Shown here in pieces: positions 1 through 8,485 of a DNA stretch of 64,000 nt (its first letter is position 1; each line of letters opens with the position of its first letter). Made by a program: the position numbers and the translations under genes. The notes beneath the pieces were generated by a model, which worked only from the letters and a program-made list of their open reading frames with translations, was not told where the DNA came from and made no database searches. The stretch is taken from NCBI GenBank assembly GCA_036268875.1, contig DATATI010000079.1, positions 124,001 through 188,000 of the forward strand, read 5' to 3'. The DNA comes from Polyangia bacterium (GTDB lineage: Bacteria > Myxococcota_A > Polyangia > Fen-1088).

Positions 1-1
1 C

Positions 2-808
2 GTCTCGATGGACGGCACGCTGTGCGACGATGGAAAGATCTGCACGACCATGGACGTCTGCAAGAGCGGCGTCTGCGTCGGCACCACGATCGCCGACGGC
101 ACGCACTGCACGAACGGCGACGTTTGCGAGATTCACGACAGCGCCGTCTGCATGAGCGGCAAATGTCTCGGCACGCCTGCCCCGGACGGCTATCCCTGCC
201 TGGACGACGATCCGTGCACTGATCCGGACACCTGCCACAGCGGCAAGTGCATTCCTGGCCCGCCCAAGGTATGCAGCGACGGAAACATCTGCACCATCGA
301 TTCGTGCGTGACCGGCAAAGGCTGTCTCTTTTCGCCCATTCCTGAATGCACGGGCGACGCCGCCGACGGTCCAGTCGATGCCGACGGCGGCGACGCCAGC
401 GACGCCGCCGACGCGGTGATCAACCCGATCGACACCATGTCGATGGACATGCTGGCGGCGGACAAGCCGGCAATGGACGAGACCGGCGCGGACCTGTCCT
501 TGCCCGAGACCGGCGACGTCGGCGATGGTCCTTCAGTCGAGGTGGCGGGCGACGCCGCCGTGGATCTACCGGGCGACGGCGTCTCCGATCAGGTCGTCGA
601 TGCCCCGGAGATCAAAGACGCGGCGCTGGATCAGCCCCTCGACGGCGGTGGCGACGCCTCGGACGATCAGGGAGAGACGCCGCCTGACCTGCGCGCGCGC
701 GGCGGGGCGTGCGTTTGTTCGGCCGGCGATGGAGCCGCTGGGCCGGGATGGTGGCTATTCGGCCCAATGTTGGCACTGGGCTGTCGCCGCCGCCGCGCCG
801 TTCGCTAA
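2..808 (+). CDS. Cys-rich surface protein, C-terminal part (5' truncated by window edge)
   Basis: The frame is open to the left edge, so the Met at position 8 is probably internal. About 110 residues of short Cys-rich modules (patterns such as CDDGKICTTMDVC and CLDDDPCTDPDTC, with recurring SGKC/SGVC) resemble disulfide-rich modules of secreted myxobacterial proteins. An Asp/Ala-rich low-complexity linker of about 115 residues follows, with almost no Lys or Arg. The end is Arg-rich, then GGACVC, then a short hydrophobic stretch with WWLFGPMLALG, then CRRRR. This order of Cys pair, membrane segment and Arg cluster resembles the MYXO-CTERM sorting tail, so the protein is probably processed and anchored at the cell surface. 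Function is unknown; a protease partner or ligand cannot be named. Confidence 0.7.
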   Translation, partial: VSMDGTLCDDGKICTTMDVCKSGVCVGTTIADGTHCTNGDVCEIHDSAVCMSGKCLGTPAPDGYPCLDDDPCTDPDTCHSGKCIPGPPKVCSDGNICTIDSCVTGKGCLFSPIPECTGDAADGPVDADGGDASDAADAVINPIDTMSMDMLAADKPAMDETGADLSLPETGDVGDGPSVEVAGDAAVDLPGDGVSDQVVDAPEIKDAALDQPLDGGGDASDDQGETPPDLRARGGACVCSAGDGAAGPGWWLFGPMLALGCRRRRAVR

Positions 809-888
809 GAACACCGTCGTCAGTCCGGAGTCCGGACGCCCCAATGCAAAAATTGGAGGCGGACGCCGCACACGACTAGGATCGGCCG

Positions 889-1626
889 GTGCTACGCATC
901 CTGGGCGTTTCGGTTCGAATGGGCGAGGCCATGGTGCTGGACGAGGTGGCCCTGCAGGCCCGCGCCGGCGAGCTGGTGGTGGTGGAAGGCGGGCGGGGCG
1001 CCGGCAAGACCACACTGCTGCAGGTAGCGGCCACGCTGCGCTGGCCGGATGCCGGCGAGGTCTGGGTGGCCGGTCGTGACGTCCTGGCCTTGCAACGCGC
1101 ATCGCTGCCCTACGTGCGTCGCAACGTCGGCTATTTTTCGGCCGGCGTTCCCCTGCTGCAAGGAATGACCGCCCTCGAAAACGTCATGCTGGCGCTGGGC
1201 GCGCGCGGCGCTGATCCTGCGCGCGCGCGCGAGCTGGGCATGCGGGCGCTGGGCCGCGTGGGCGCGCTGGGCGCGGCTACCCGCCGCGTAGAATCACTCT
1301 CCACCGCCGAGTGTCGTCTATGCGGCGTGGCGCGCGCGCTGGCCGGTGCGCCGTCGCTGATCTTGCTCGACGATCCGTCGGCGGGACTGGCCGCCAGCGA
1401 CACAGGCGCGGTGCTGTCGGCGTTACTGGGTGCGGTCGAGGCCGGTGCGGCGGCGTTGTGCGTGTCTGCCGACGGTTCGTTCGTGGCGGCCGCGGTGCGG
1501 GCCGGGGCGCGGCGGGTGCGGCTGGAAGCGGGGCGCGTCCTGGTTGGCGGCGGGCCGGTGGGCGTGGTCGGGACGCGCCGACCGGACACCGACAGCGACG
1601 GCGCGCGGGTCGAGACGCGCCGGTGA
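889..1626 (+). CDS. ftsE: FtsE-like ABC ATPase with degenerate catalytic motifs
   Basis: A 245-residue ABC nucleotide-binding domain starting at GTG. It is called FtsE because FtsX, a LytM protein and a CtpA protease follow directly. The Walker A motif is intact (GGRGAGKTT, residues 34-42). The other motifs are worn: the Q-loop Gln is replaced (YFSAG near 84), the LSGGE signature reads LSTAE (137-141), the catalytic Glu after the Walker B Asp is Asp (LLDDPS), the D-loop is lost, and the H-loop His is missing (VSADG, 192-196). In the family, FtsE hydrolyses ATP at the inner membrane and drives FtsX to activate periplasmic amidase activators. This copy should bind ATP but hydrolyse it poorly, if at all. 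The stop overlaps the ftsX start (GTGA). Confidence 0.8.
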   Translation: MLRILGVSVRMGEAMVLDEVALQARAGELVVVEGGRGAGKTTLLQVAATLRWPDAGEVWVAGRDVLALQRASLPYVRRNVGYFSAGVPLLQGMTALENVMLALGARGADPARARELGMRALGRVGALGAATRRVESLSTAECRLCGVARALAGAPSLILLDDPSAGLAASDTGAVLSALLGAVEAGAAALCVSADGSFVAAAVRAGARRVRLEAGRVLVGGGPVGVVGTRRPDTDSDGARVETRR

Positions 1627-2507
1627 CGGCGGTTTGGATCCTGCGCCGGACGGTTCTGGAGCTGCGCCGGCAACGCTGGTCGCTGGCGGCGCTGGCCGCC
1701 GCTGTCGCGCTGGCCACGATGCTGGGCGCTGGTTATCGCTTGGGCGCGTCGCCGCTGCGGATCGATCGGGCCGCCATTACGAAGAGCGGTGGCCCGCCGG
1801 CCCAGGTCATCGCCTATCTGCGCGAGGACCTTGATGGCGGCGCCACGCACCGGCTGCGCGACGTGCTGACCCGGTTACCGGGCGTGCAGCAGGTGGCGCT
1901 GGTCAGTGGGGAAGACGCGCTCGGCAAGCTGCGCCGCCAGCTGGGCGAGCGCGGGCGGCTGCTGGAGGACGCCGACGACGGTCTTTTGCCGGCGTCGCTG
2001 GAGGTGTGGCTGTCCGCGGGCGGCGATCCGGTCACCCGGGCCCACCAACTGGCCTGGCGCCTGGCGCGTCTAGACGGGATCGTCGACGCCGACGTCATCG
2101 ACGCCCGCGATGAGGAGCGCGTGACCGGCTGGGCGGAGGCGGCTGCCGGCGGACGGATTCTGTTGCTGGCGACGGTGGCGCTGGGCGCTTCGGTGATTTT
2201 GATCGGTGGCGTGCTGGTCGGACGGCGGCGCCAGCGCGACGAACTGCGGGTTTTGCTGACACTGGGCTTCACCCGGGCGGCGTTGCTGGCGCCGGTGCTG
2301 CTCCTGGCCACTGCAGCAGCCGTGACGGGCAGCGGTTTTGGCCTGGTCGTCGCCGGGCTGGCGCGCCGGTTCGGATCGGCGTGGCTGCCTTTGGGCACCG
2401 CGCTGACGGTCGGAGACGGGTTTCTTGCCTTGCTGGCGGCGGCGGTTCTGGGCCTGGCGGCTGGCCTGGTGCGGGGGCTGGCCCCCAATGTGATCGATGC
2501 GCGGTGA
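1623..2507 (+). CDS. ftsX: FtsX-like cell division permease
   Basis: A 294-residue membrane protein with FtsX topology: one N-terminal membrane segment (about residues 18-38), an extracytoplasmic domain of about 140 residues, then three C-terminal membrane segments. The GTG start at 1623 overlaps the stop of ftsE, and the frame upstream of it runs antisense-free inside ftsE but carries no FtsX-like sequence. In the known system FtsX transmits the FtsE nucleotide state to a periplasmic coiled-coil LytM protein, which in turn activates cell-wall amidases. The next gene is such a LytM protein and overlaps the ftsX end by 11 bases. Identity rests on topology, size and gene order more than on strong motifs. 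Confidence 0.8.
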   Translation: MTAVWILRRTVLELRRQRWSLAALAAAVALATMLGAGYRLGASPLRIDRAAITKSGGPPAQVIAYLREDLDGGATHRLRDVLTRLPGVQQVALVSGEDALGKLRRQLGERGRLLEDADDGLLPASLEVWLSAGGDPVTRAHQLAWRLARLDGIVDADVIDARDEERVTGWAEAAAGGRILLLATVALGASVILIGGVLVGRRRQRDELRVLLTLGFTRAALLAPVLLLATAAAVTGSGFGLVVAGLARRFGSAWLPLGTALTVGDGFLALLAAAVLGLAAGLVRGLAPNVIDAR

Positions 2508-3336
2508 GCGTCGAGGCCGGACGGCGACGGTTGTTTTGCTGATGATGGCTGCGTCTGGTTTTTTGGCCCCCGTGGCGAGTGCCGGGCCGCCAGCTGGCGC
2601 CGCCGATGCACCTGAAAGCGATGCGCCGCCGCCGCTGCGCGACACGCTGGGCATTCGCGAAATGATCTTGGTGAACCAGGTTGGTTTCGCCCGCGGAACC
2701 GCCCACTGGCGCGCCCGCGAGCTTTACCGTTTGTTGAAAAATCCGGTGCGCGAGGACGGCCGGCCTCTGGCGCCGAGCGATCGGGCGCGCGCGGTGGTGG
2801 CCAGTTTGAACGCGCTCAAGCGCGACCGGCAAGAGCAGGCCGCGCTGGTGCGCGAGCTGGATGCCGTGCGGGTCGAACGTTCAGCCGTCGCCCGCGTGGC
2901 GCCCGCTGGCCAGGACGAACCCGCTGCAGCCGGGTCTTCGTCGCCGGCGCCGCCGCCGGCATTCGTGGCGCCCGTCGAGGGCGTGGTGGTTTCGCCGTTC
3001 GGTCCGTCACGTGATGCCACCAGTGGGGTGTGGCTTTTTCATCCCGGCTTGCGCTGGCGCGTGCACGCTGGCGAAGCGGTGCGCGCGCCCGAGGCCGGCG
3101 TGGTCCAGCGCGTGGCCGACGCCGACGGCGGGCGGGCGATTGTCATTCGGCACGCCGGCAACTGGATCAGCATCGTCGGCGGTCTCCGCGACGCCTCCGC
3201 CAGCGTCGGCCAGTCGGTGACCCGCGGCCAGGTGGTGGGCCATGCCGCCGGCAATTCCAGCGAGCCGGAAGGCGTCACCCTGGAGCTCTGGCACCGCCGC
3301 GCGGCCGTCGATCCGGCCTCCGTTCTGCGCCGCTGA
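2497..3336 (+). CDS. EnvC/NlpD-like LytM-domain protein, catalytically degenerate
   Basis: A 279-residue exported protein. Residues 1-32 form a signal peptide ending near VASAG. Residues 55-145 are helical and charged and probably form a short coiled coil. A Pro-rich linker leads to a LytM/M23 fold (about 160-279). The zinc ligands are gone: the HxGxD motif reads HPGLR, and the HxH motif region reads TLELW. EnvC and NlpD of other bacteria are likewise inactive and work by switching on amidases, so this is probably the periplasmic effector of the FtsEX pair just upstream. The coiled-coil part is much shorter than in E. coli EnvC. The start overlaps ftsX, which suggests translational coupling. 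Confidence 0.75.
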   Translation: MRGERRGRTATVVLLMMAASGFLAPVASAGPPAGAADAPESDAPPPLRDTLGIREMILVNQVGFARGTAHWRARELYRLLKNPVREDGRPLAPSDRARAVVASLNALKRDRQEQAALVRELDAVRVERSAVARVAPAGQDEPAAAGSSSPAPPPAFVAPVEGVVVSPFGPSRDATSGVWLFHPGLRWRVHAGEAVRAPEAGVVQRVADADGGRAIVIRHAGNWISIVGGLRDASASVGQSVTRGQVVGHAAGNSSEPEGVTLELWHRRAAVDPASVLRR

Positions 3337-3447
3337 CGCGACCGGCCTTTGAAGACGATTTCAGCGTCGCCCTGCCGCCGTTCTCGCCTCTGTCGCGCGC
3401 ATCCCGTAAAATCGACCTTCGCCGTTTTCCCTGGGAGGTCTTCATCC

Positions 3448-4770
3448 ATGCCGGTTCCCTCTTCCCGTCGTCGCGCTTCGTTTGGAAGGTGGGGCACGCG
3501 CACGGCGCTGTGCTTTACGCTGGTGGTGGTGTCGTTCCTGACCGGGCTCATTTTCGCCCGCCCGTCACTGGCGGGGCGGTTCAACCCGTACCAGAAGCTC
3601 GGCATCTTTTCGAAGGTGCTTTCGTACATAGAAACCCAGTACGTCGAGGACATCTCGGAGACCGATCTCATGTACGGGGCGGCGCGCGGGCTGACCGATG
3701 TGCTGGACCCGCACTCGCGCTTCATGGACCCGGACGAGTACGACAAGCTGAAGAAAGAGACGGAGGGCAACGAAGAGGTCAACGGCATCGGCATCGACGT
3801 CGAGAAGCGGAAGAATCGTCTGGTGATCATCGCGCCCATCGAAGGCTCGGCGGCGGCCAAGGCGGGCATCGAACCCGGCGACATCATCAAGCGCGTCGAC
3901 GGCACAGACGTCGGCTCGCTGGAGTTCGACGACGCGGTAGCGCGCATGCAAGGCCCGCCTGGCAGCGAGGTGGTGCTGGTCATCGAACGCCACAGCCGCG
4001 AGCTGACGTTCCGCTTGCATCGCCAGCGTTATGAGCTCAAGCCCGTCGAGGGGCATCTGATCGAAAACGGCCTCGGTTACATCAAGATTCGCATCTTCGC
4101 CTCCAACACCGATGCCATGGTCGGCGACCTTTTGGAGCAGATGACCGGCAAGGGCCAGGGGCTGCGCGGATTGATCCTGGACATGCGGCGCAACCCGGGC
4201 GGCTTGCTGGATCAAGGCGTCCGCGTGGCCGATCGGTTTATCGCCGATGGTCTCCTGGTGAAGACCGTCGGCAAGGGCGGCCGGGTGATGGACGAGGCGC
4301 GGGCCCATTCGCGCGGGACGTTCCTGGGTTTTCCGATGGTGGTGCTGGTCGACGGAGCGACGGCGTCGGCGGCGGAGATCGTGGCCGGCGCGCTGCAGGA
4401 CCACGGCCGCGGCGTCATCATGGGCACGCAGACGTTCGGCAAGGGATCGGTGCAGACGCTGATCGATCTCGATGGCTGCGGGCCGAAGCCGTGCGGCTTG
4501 AAGATCACCATGGCCCGCTACTACACGCCGTCGGGGCGATCGATCCAGGGGCAGGGGATCACGCCGGACGTGGTGGTCGAGGCGACGGCGCCGCAGCCGC
4601 AGCCCGGCGACGAGGACATGCCGCGCGAGCGCGATCTGCAAAAACGCCTGCGCAACGAACAGGGCGAGAAGACAGCCGAGAGCAAACGCCTGGACGACTA
4701 TCAATTGCAGATGTCCCTGGACTATCTGCGCTCGTGGTCGGTCTTCGCCAAGCAGGCGACGAAGAAGTAA
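3448..4770 (+). CDS. ctpA: C-terminal processing peptidase, S41 family
   Basis: A 440-residue periplasmic serine protease. The ATG at 3448 has a GGGAGG ribosome site nine bases upstream; the frame opens 33 codons earlier but that part is not protein-like. An N-terminal anchor (about 18-37) precedes a PDZ domain (about 112-187) and the S41 core. The catalytic Ser lies in DGATASAAE (about 307) and the Lys in FGKGSVQT (about 332), the usual Ser-Lys dyad. CtpA-type proteases trim or degrade exported proteins. Members coded next to ftsEX are common in deltaproteobacteria and may regulate cell-wall hydrolases. It lies 111 bases after the LytM gene and is probably in the same transcript. Confidence 0.93.
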   Translation: MPVPSSRRRASFGRWGTRTALCFTLVVVSFLTGLIFARPSLAGRFNPYQKLGIFSKVLSYIETQYVEDISETDLMYGAARGLTDVLDPHSRFMDPDEYDKLKKETEGNEEVNGIGIDVEKRKNRLVIIAPIEGSAAAKAGIEPGDIIKRVDGTDVGSLEFDDAVARMQGPPGSEVVLVIERHSRELTFRLHRQRYELKPVEGHLIENGLGYIKIRIFASNTDAMVGDLLEQMTGKGQGLRGLILDMRRNPGGLLDQGVRVADRFIADGLLVKTVGKGGRVMDEARAHSRGTFLGFPMVVLVDGATASAAEIVAGALQDHGRGVIMGTQTFGKGSVQTLIDLDGCGPKPCGLKITMARYYTPSGRSIQGQGITPDVVVEATAPQPQPGDEDMPRERDLQKRLRNEQGEKTAESKRLDDYQLQMSLDYLRSWSVFAKQATKK

Positions 4771-4862
4771 GCGCGGTTGATTTCGACGACGATCTGGGCT
4801 CTGCTGACCGCTTCATGTTCGCGCGAGGCCGGGCGACCGCCGACGCGCCAGGAGGACCGTCG

Positions 4863-5876
4863 ATGAGCGCAGGAATGCCCCCCTCAGGAATGGACGAGTA
4901 CCAGCGGCTATTGGTGCAGCGAGCGGCGCAGCAGCGGCGCAACCGGTTGCTGGTCGGAGCGGTGGTGGTGCTGGCGGTGGGCGTGGGCGCGTTCCGGATG
5001 ATTCAGGATCGCAAGGCCAAGAGCCTGGCCCAGGAAAAGCTGGAGTTCGGCGAGCGGTTCGTCGACCTGGACAAGAACGAGACCGGCCCGTTCTGGAACT
5101 GCATCACCTCCAGCGAGGTCGACGTCGGCATGTTCCAGAGCACCGACCAGATTCAAAAGCGCGTCGAATCGGCGTACTTTACCCAGCAGAAGACATTTTC
5201 CGAACACCTGACCACCGAGTGCGTGCCGAAGATCGAACGCGCTCGTCAGGCGGTCAGCGGTTTGGCCAGCACCGCGCCGGCTGAATTCAAAGAGGCGATC
5301 GACAAGTACGCGGCGTCGCTGCCGCACCTGCAGTCCGGGATCGAGACCTACGCCGAGAAGATCAAGGGCCGCGGGCAGACCAAGGACATCGACCAGCTGA
5401 TCCAGGACACCGGCAACGCCTTCCATAGCAGCCAGTTGCCGACGGCGGAGGGCCTGGCCTTCGAGAAGTTTCTCTACTGCGCGATCCCGGGCATCGACAA
5501 GATGAACGACGCCCAGGCCATCCTCGAGTTCCTGGCCGACACTTGCTACCACAAGGACGCGGTGGGGTTCATGAACGGCGTGCGCGAAAAGTGCGGGCCG
5601 CTTATCAGCAACGTCAACAAGGACGCCAAGGTGGCGGCGTCGAAGACGTGGAAAACGACGATGAAGAAGTTCTACGAGGAAGACGCCCGGCAGCTGCGCG
5701 CCTGGGAAGATTGCGCGCGCAAATCGCGCAAGGGCAAGAAGGTGCAAGACCTGGAAGATTTTTTGGTCGCCGCCGGCGAGTACGTCGAGGCGCGCATCGG
5801 TGTGGTGCAGGCGGTGAAGGCGGCGGCGGCGCAGGCGGCGGGCGGCAGCGCTAGCGCGTCGAGCGCCGGAAAGTAA
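4863..5876 (+). CDS. Membrane-anchored protein of unknown function
   Basis: A 337-residue protein that I do not recognise. The ATG at 4863 has an AGGAGG site about ten bases upstream. Residues 1-30 are cytoplasmic-looking and basic (QRRNRLL), followed by one membrane segment (about 31-48, LLVGAVVVLAVGVGAF). The remaining 285 residues are mostly helical and charged, with about eight scattered Cys (NCITSS, TECVP, YCAIPG, DTCYH, EKCGP, EDCAR), and the end is Ala/Ser-rich. A single-pass protein with a large helical extracytoplasmic domain fits, and the Cys could form disulfides. It follows ctpA on the same strand by 92 bases. Its last 26 bases overlap the tail of the convergent cdd gene. Confidence 0.75.
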   Translation: MSAGMPPSGMDEYQRLLVQRAAQQRRNRLLVGAVVVLAVGVGAFRMIQDRKAKSLAQEKLEFGERFVDLDKNETGPFWNCITSSEVDVGMFQSTDQIQKRVESAYFTQQKTFSEHLTTECVPKIERARQAVSGLASTAPAEFKEAIDKYAASLPHLQSGIETYAEKIKGRGQTKDIDQLIQDTGNAFHSSQLPTAEGLAFEKFLYCAIPGIDKMNDAQAILEFLADTCYHKDAVGFMNGVREKCGPLISNVNKDAKVAASKTWKTTMKKFYEEDARQLRAWEDCARKSRKGKKVQDLEDFLVAAGEYVEARIGVVQAVKAAAAQAAGGSASASSAGK

Positions 5877-6270
5877 ACGCCTGGGGCAAGAGCGCGCCCA
5901 GGGTGTGCGTGACGGTGGCGGCGCCGCGCGGGCCGGCCAGATAAACGGCGGTGTCAGCGCGGCCGCGCTCGGCCAGGACCTGGCGGCAGGCGCCGCACGG
6001 GCTGGCCGGTGGGCGCGCCTCGGTGACCACGGCGATGGCGCGGATGGCACGCGCGCCGGCAGCCAGCGCAGCGGCGACGGCGTTGCGTTCGGCACAGACA
6101 GTCAGGCCGTAAGAAGCGTTCTCGACGTTGCAGCCGACGTGAATGCGGCCGGCGTCATCGACGACCGCGGCGCCGACGCGAAAATGCGAGTACGGCGCGT
6201 GGGCGTGGCGTCGCACGGCGCGGGCGGCGTGCAGCAGGGCGGCGGGCGGTGGCGGTGGCCGCTGTTTCAC
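5851..6270 (-). CDS. cdd: Cytidine deaminase
   Basis: A 139-residue short-form cytidine deaminase that converts cytidine or deoxycytidine to uridine or deoxyuridine for salvage. The zinc site is complete: NVENASYGLTVCAERNA holds the catalytic Glu and first Cys, and SPCGACRQ gives the two other Cys. The substrate-binding NVEN motif is present. The ATG overlaps the TGA of the upstream punA (ATGA), so the two are translationally coupled. It closes the deoB-deoA-punA-cdd salvage block. Confidence 0.95.
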   Translation of the reverse strand: MKQRPPPPPAALLHAARAVRRHAHAPYSHFRVGAAVVDDAGRIHVGCNVENASYGLTVCAERNAVAAALAAGARAIRAIAVVTEARPPASPCGACRQVLAERGRADTAVYLAGPRGAATVTHTLGALLPQAFTFRRSTR

Positions 6271-7121
6271 GCCGACTTTCGCGGCGGCAGCGTGGCGATG
6301 ATGCCGGTGACCAGATCGGCCAGCACCTCGGAGCCGGCGTTGGCGGCGCGCGTGACGTCCTCGTGGCGTAACGGCTCGCGCGAGACGCCGGCGGCGTGGT
6401 TGGCCACCAGCGACAGGCCCAGGATAGAAAGGCCGGCGTGGCGCGCGGCGATCACCTCGTGCACGGTGGACATGCCGACCACGCCCGCGCCCAGCGTGCG
6501 CAACATCCGCACCTCGGCCGGCGTTTCATACGACGGGCCGGCCATGCCGGCGTACACCGCCTCGCGCAGCGGGCGGCCCAGGACCGCGGGCGCAGCAGCG
6601 GCGGCCAGCGCCCGCAGCGACGGGGTATAGGCGTCGGTCATGTCCACGAAACGCGGCCCCAGCCGTTCGTCATTGGTGCCGGTCAGCGGCGAGATCCCGG
6701 TGAGGTTGACGTGATCGGCGATGCCGACGATCTCGCCGGGCTGAAACACCGGATCGATCCCGCCCGAAGCGTTGGTGACGATCAGCGTGCTCACGCCCAG
6801 CGCCGCCGCCACTCGCACGCCGAAGCCGACCTCGCAAGCCGAATACCCTTCGTAGCCGTGGACGCGCCCACACAGAAGCAGCGTCTTGCGCTGGGCGATC
6901 TGACCGCACATCAAGCGTCCCGGGTGACCGGCCACGGTGGTCTCGGGAAATCCGGGCAACGCCGCGTAGGGGATCTCTCGCGCGGCGTGCAGGCGGCGGG
7001 CCACGCCGCCGAGGCCGCTGCCCAGCACCACCGCCACCTCGGCGCCGAAAGCGTCGATGTGCTCGGCGGCCGCGCGCGCGGCTGCGGAGACCTGTTCGTG
7101 CAGGGTGGCCGCCAACTTCAT
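6267..7121 (-). CDS. punA: Purine-nucleoside phosphorylase (trimeric class)
   Basis: A 284-residue enzyme of the trimeric PNP/MTAP superfamily that splits purine nucleosides with phosphate. It has the phosphate loop GSGLGG near residue 34, the GRVHGYEGY block, TNASGGI, the purine-site segment GPSYETPAEVR, GMSTVHEV, and the late SLVANHAAG block with the Asn that contacts the base. Length is normal for the family. It sits between deoA (23 bases upstream) and cdd (overlapping), so purine and pyrimidine nucleosides are handled by one operon. Confidence 0.93.
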   Translation of the reverse strand: MKLAATLHEQVSAAARAAAEHIDAFGAEVAVVLGSGLGGVARRLHAAREIPYAALPGFPETTVAGHPGRLMCGQIAQRKTLLLCGRVHGYEGYSACEVGFGVRVAAALGVSTLIVTNASGGIDPVFQPGEIVGIADHVNLTGISPLTGTNDERLGPRFVDMTDAYTPSLRALAAAAAPAVLGRPLREAVYAGMAGPSYETPAEVRMLRTLGAGVVGMSTVHEVIAARHAGLSILGLSLVANHAAGVSREPLRHEDVTRAANAGSEVLADLVTGIIATLPPRKSA

Positions 7122-7144
7122 GGTCTGGCGCTACCGTAGCGCAA

Positions 7145-8485
7145 TCAGGCGAGCCTCTCCAGCACCAGGCGCGCCGTCCGCGGCGGCGGCCCGTGGTCGT
7201 CATCGACGGTGATGGCCTGCACCAGCAGCGGTCGGGCGGCGTTCCAGCGAGCATCGTCATTGTAGTGCACGGTGGCGATGGGCTGGCCGCGCGCGACCGA
7301 GGCGCCTTGCTTGACGTGGAAGGTGACGCCCACGCCGGGATCGACGCGATCTTCTTTGCGCTGGCGGCCCGCGCCCAGCAGCGTGGCGGCGCGGCCGATG
7401 AGGCCAGCGTCCAGGCGAACCAGGCGGCCGGCGCGCGGTGCTTTCCAAAGGTGGTGGTGGTGCGCCGTCGGCAGGCGGGCCGGATCGTCGATCACCCGCG
7501 GATCGCCGCCTTGCAGTTGCACGCAGCGCCGAAGTCGATCAAGCCCCGCGCCCGAGGCGATGGCCGCCTTGATGCGGGCGCCGCCGTCGGCGAGATCGCG
7601 CGCCACTTTGCCCTGCACCAGCATCTCGGCGCCCAGCCGGATGGTCAACGCGCGCGTGTCGGGCGGGCCGGCGCCGCGGAGGATCTCGATCGCCTCGGCG
7701 ATCTCGCTGGCGTTGCCCACCTCGCGGCCAAGCGGCTCGTCCATCGCGGTCAGCAAGGCGATCACCGACAGGCCGGCGCGTCGCCCGAGATCGATCAGCG
7801 TGCGCGCCAGCAAGCGGGCGTTGGCCCGCGACGGCAGGAACGCGCCGCGGCCGACCTTGACGTCCATGATCAGCGCGTCGGTCCCTTCGGCGATCTTCTT
7901 CGAGAGAATCGACGAAGCGATGAGTGGGATCGATTCCACCGTCGCGGTGGCGTCGCGCAGGGCATAGAGCAAGCGATCGGCCGGCACCAGGCGCTGGCTC
8001 TGGCCGGCCAGCACCAGGCCGGTTGCGCGCAGCACGCGCCGGAAGGCGGCCGGTTCCAGATCCGTGCGCATGCCGGGAATGGCTTCCAGCTTGTCGAGCG
8101 TTCCGCCGGTGTGGCCCAGGGCGCGGCCGGCCATCATCGGCACCGGCACGCCGCAGGCGGCGACCAGCGGCCCAAGGCAGATCGAGATCTTGTCGCCCAC
8201 GCCGCCGGTTGAGTGCTTGTCCACCTTGCGTCCGGCAATGTCATCGAGGCGTAGGCGATCGCCCGAGGCGATCATGGCGTCCATCCAGGTGGCCAGCTCG
8301 CGCGGCGACAAGCCGCGCCAGACGATGGCCATCAGCAACGCGGAGATTTGATAATCGGGGATGGCGCCGGCGACGGCGCCGTTGATGATCGCGCGCAGGG
8401 CATCGTCGGGCAGCTCGCCGCCGTCGCGCTTGCAGGCGATCCAGCCGGGGACCGGCAGCGGCGCTTTTTTTGATCGCGTGCTCAC
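7145..8485 (-). CDS. deoA: Thymidine/pyrimidine-nucleoside phosphorylase
   Basis: A 446-residue enzyme that converts thymidine (or uridine) and phosphate to the base and deoxyribose 1-phosphate. Family signatures include the phosphate-binding KHSTGGVGDK, ALGHTGGTLDKLE, and DVKVGRGAF. The GTG start at 8485 overlaps the TGA of deoB (GTGA); the frame stays open upstream inside deoB but lacks homology there. The C-terminal domain (from about residue 340) has the hammerhead-like KEDRVDPGVG segment. The product feeds the phosphopentomutase coded just upstream. DeoA and the broader Pdp type cannot be told apart here. Confidence 0.93.
   Translation of the reverse strand: MSTRSKKAPLPVPGWIACKRDGGELPDDALRAIINGAVAGAIPDYQISALLMAIVWRGLSPRELATWMDAMIASGDRLRLDDIAGRKVDKHSTGGVGDKISICLGPLVAACGVPVPMMAGRALGHTGGTLDKLEAIPGMRTDLEPAAFRRVLRATGLVLAGQSQRLVPADRLLYALRDATATVESIPLIASSILSKKIAEGTDALIMDVKVGRGAFLPSRANARLLARTLIDLGRRAGLSVIALLTAMDEPLGREVGNASEIAEAIEILRGAGPPDTRALTIRLGAEMLVQGKVARDLADGGARIKAAIASGAGLDRLRRCVQLQGGDPRVIDDPARLPTAHHHHLWKAPRAGRLVRLDAGLIGRAATLLGAGRQRKEDRVDPGVGVTFHVKQGASVARGQPIATVHYNDDARWNAARPLLVQAITVDDDHGPPPRTARLVLERLA

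Noticed and set aside
1311-1622. Open frame upstream of ftsX in the ftsX frame.
   Set aside because: It lies inside ftsE and codes for Arg/Gly-rich text with no FtsX-like sequence; the GTG at 1623 overlapping the ftsE stop is a better start.
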